A DNA stretch of 64,000 nucleotides from Pedobacter suwonensis (GTDB lineage Bacteria; Bacteroidota; Bacteroidia; Sphingobacteriales; Sphingobacteriaceae), in assembly GCF_900111825.1 (NCBI RefSeq), contig NZ_FOJM01000008.1, forward strand, positions 124,001 through 188,000, given 5' to 3'. Under the pieces are notes generated by a model. That model was not told the DNA's origin, ran no database searches, and saw only the letters and a program-made list of their open reading frames with translations. Below, one piece after another: positions 62,769 through 64,000 of this stretch; the stretch's first letter is position 1; every line of letters begins with the position of its first letter. Position numbers and translations under genes: made by a program.

Positions 62769-64000
62769 ATGGAAAAGAAACTCATTGCAGAAATCAATAT
62801 AGAGGATAAGGAAATTACCCATTTTGCTTCCTTTAGTCTCACACAGGCTTTTAACGAACACCATTATTTTGAGCTGCGTTTCAACCACGATCAGATGGGC
62901 GCGCCCGGGCTGATCACTTTAGATGATAGCCGCGATTTCGTAGGCAAAACCTTAACCGCATCCTTCGGTCATTCGCCAGAAGGTATGCAGAATTTTAAAG
63001 GCCTGGTCTCTAAAGTCGAGCTATCACAAAACCATGGTTACCATGGTGTTTTAATCGTAAGCGGTTATAGCCCCACCATTTTAATTGATCGTGGGCCCGA
63101 TCTGGGTTCTTATCTGGATAAAGATCTGAATGAGATCGTAAAACTGGCTACGAAAGATACCCCCGCTAACGATTTAAAGGTTGTGGCGAATGCTGCCAGA
63201 ACTTCATCTATTGATTATATTATTCAATATAGGGAGAGTGATTTTGATTTTTTAAATCGTCTCTCAGCCGAATACCACGAGTGGTTTTTTTACGATGGTA
63301 AACAGCTTAATTTCGGCAAACCCAATATACAGAAAGAAATATCTTTGTTTTATGGTAGAGATGTGCAGGAAATGCAGTATGCCATGGAAATCGCGCCGAT
63401 CAAAAATAAGCGGTTCTCCTATAATCCCAGGCAGAACGAAATGCTGCAAAGTGAAAGTACGGGCAAGGTAGAAGGAACCCCTGATCTTTCGCACGCGGTT
63501 AAAGCTTCCAACTTAACTTTTAGCAAAACTTTTAATCAACCTGCTTTAATCAGGGTTGACAATAACAACGATATCAAAAACCTGGTTGAAAATGAAGAAA
63601 AGGCCAATACCAGTGAACTTTTAAAAGTTACGGCCCGGGGTGATAATGCAGGATTGAGCATCGGAAGTATCGCTGAAATTACGATGAGCCTTAGAAAAGA
63701 GATGACGTTCACTACCGAAAGTTTAGGCAAATTTTTGATTACCAGTATCAAACACCATATCGACGAGAATGGTAAATACCATAATAATTTTGAGGGAAGA
63801 ATATCCACTACCGAGCGTATTCTGGTAAAAAACTTTGAAAAACCGCAGCCCGATATGCAGTTGGCAGATGTAATCGATAATAATGATCCGCAGGGCCAGG
63901 GCCGGATAAAAGTGAAATTTAAATGGGAATGTTTAACCAATGATGTTACGGAATGGCTGCGTGTAGTTACTCCAAGTGCAGGTATCGGAGACAGGGGTAA
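62769..64000 (+). CDS. tssI: T6SS spike protein VgrG (TssI), 3' truncated by window
   Basis: The frame is open from the ATG at 62769 to the window end (410 complete codons), so the 3' part is missing. The visible part follows VgrG/gp27-gp5: a gp27-like start (EITHFASFSLTQAFNEHHYF), the SDFDFLNRLSAEYHEWFF segment, and the gp5 OB-fold beginning GQGRIKVKFKWE. VgrG trimers cap the Hcp tube and carry effectors. Sequence beyond the OB fold, including any effector-binding or extended C-terminal domain, is not available. Effector and immunity genes would be expected downstream. Confidence 0.93.
   Translation, partial: MEKKLIAEINIEDKEITHFASFSLTQAFNEHHYFELRFNHDQMGAPGLITLDDSRDFVGKTLTASFGHSPEGMQNFKGLVSKVELSQNHGYHGVLIVSGYSPTILIDRGPDLGSYLDKDLNEIVKLATKDTPANDLKVVANAARTSSIDYIIQYRESDFDFLNRLSAEYHEWFFYDGKQLNFGKPNIQKEISLFYGRDVQEMQYAMEIAPIKNKRFSYNPRQNEMLQSESTGKVEGTPDLSHAVKASNLTFSKTFNQPALIRVDNNNDIKNLVENEEKANTSELLKVTARGDNAGLSIGSIAEITMSLRKEMTFTTESLGKFLITSIKHHIDENGKYHNNFEGRISTTERILVKNFEKPQPDMQLADVIDNNDPQGQGRIKVKFKWECLTNDVTEWLRVVTPSAGIGDRG

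Noticed and set aside
45788..64000. Extracellular contractile injection system or phage tail
   Set aside because: ClpV, TssK, TssN-R envelope genes and two Hcp genes are present, and there are no tail-fibre, tape-measure or lysis genes; T6SSiii explains all parts.

Overview
The window looks like a chromosomal segment from a soil- or plant-associated member of the Bacteroidota, most likely Sphingobacteriaceae close to Pedobacter. The evidence is the SusC/SusD pair, the TAnnTTTG-type -7 promoter boxes, AT-rich spacers without clear Shine-Dalgarno sequences, futalosine-pathway menaquinone genes, a NagB-LmbE fusion and a subtype-iii type VI secretion system (T6SSiii). Genus is inferred from gene content; no rRNA or database comparison was available.

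Bases 1-9100 are housekeeping: the end of a response regulator, mqnD and mqnB (menaquinone), a pterin synthase with folE, fabD, a very large membrane histidine kinase and a coiled-coil membrane protein. Bases 9300-23200 read as an amino-sugar or peptidoglycan-salvage region: a DigH/YngK-like glycosidase (GHL10), a LacI regulator, a NagX-like membrane acyltransferase, a NagB-LmbE fusion, AnmK, a DeoR-type regulator, then a SusC/SusD/DUF4397 outer-membrane uptake operon. The nagB-anmK spacer carries a CG-centred palindrome of LacI type, and the susC promoter region carries 10-bp-phased repeats. Bases 23400-31555 hold an outer-membrane barrel, a small conserved protein, a secreted esterase, an S41 protease, a GH29 fucosidase and a GH2 exo-glycosidase.

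Bases 31550-39250 carry ferredoxin and its reductase, a prolyl oligopeptidase, a membrane protein, an LpxH-like phosphatase and release factor 1. They are interspersed with several copies of a dispersed intergenic repeat that appears in both orientations. Two identical tRNA-Asp genes (39355 and 43415) bracket about 4 kb holding a secreted metalloprotease, an orphan double-glycine-leader peptide gene with its own terminator, and a secreted protein of uncertain family. A divergent GH11 xylanase-like lipoprotein and two further lipoproteins follow.

Bases 45788-64000 hold an apparently complete T6SSiii locus in mixed orientation. It contains tssK and tssN (minus), tssG (plus), tssF and tssE (minus), then a plus-strand run of a TssO/TssQ-type gene, tssO, tssP, tssR, tssH/clpV, tssB, tssC, a flavodoxin-fold reductase, two hcp (tssD) copies and vgrG (tssI), which runs off the right edge. 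TssK, E, F and G form the baseplate. TssN, O, P, Q and R form the Bacteroidota-specific membrane complex. TssB/C form the sheath, ClpV recycles it, and Hcp/VgrG form the tube and spike. Effector and immunity genes would be expected beyond the right edge.
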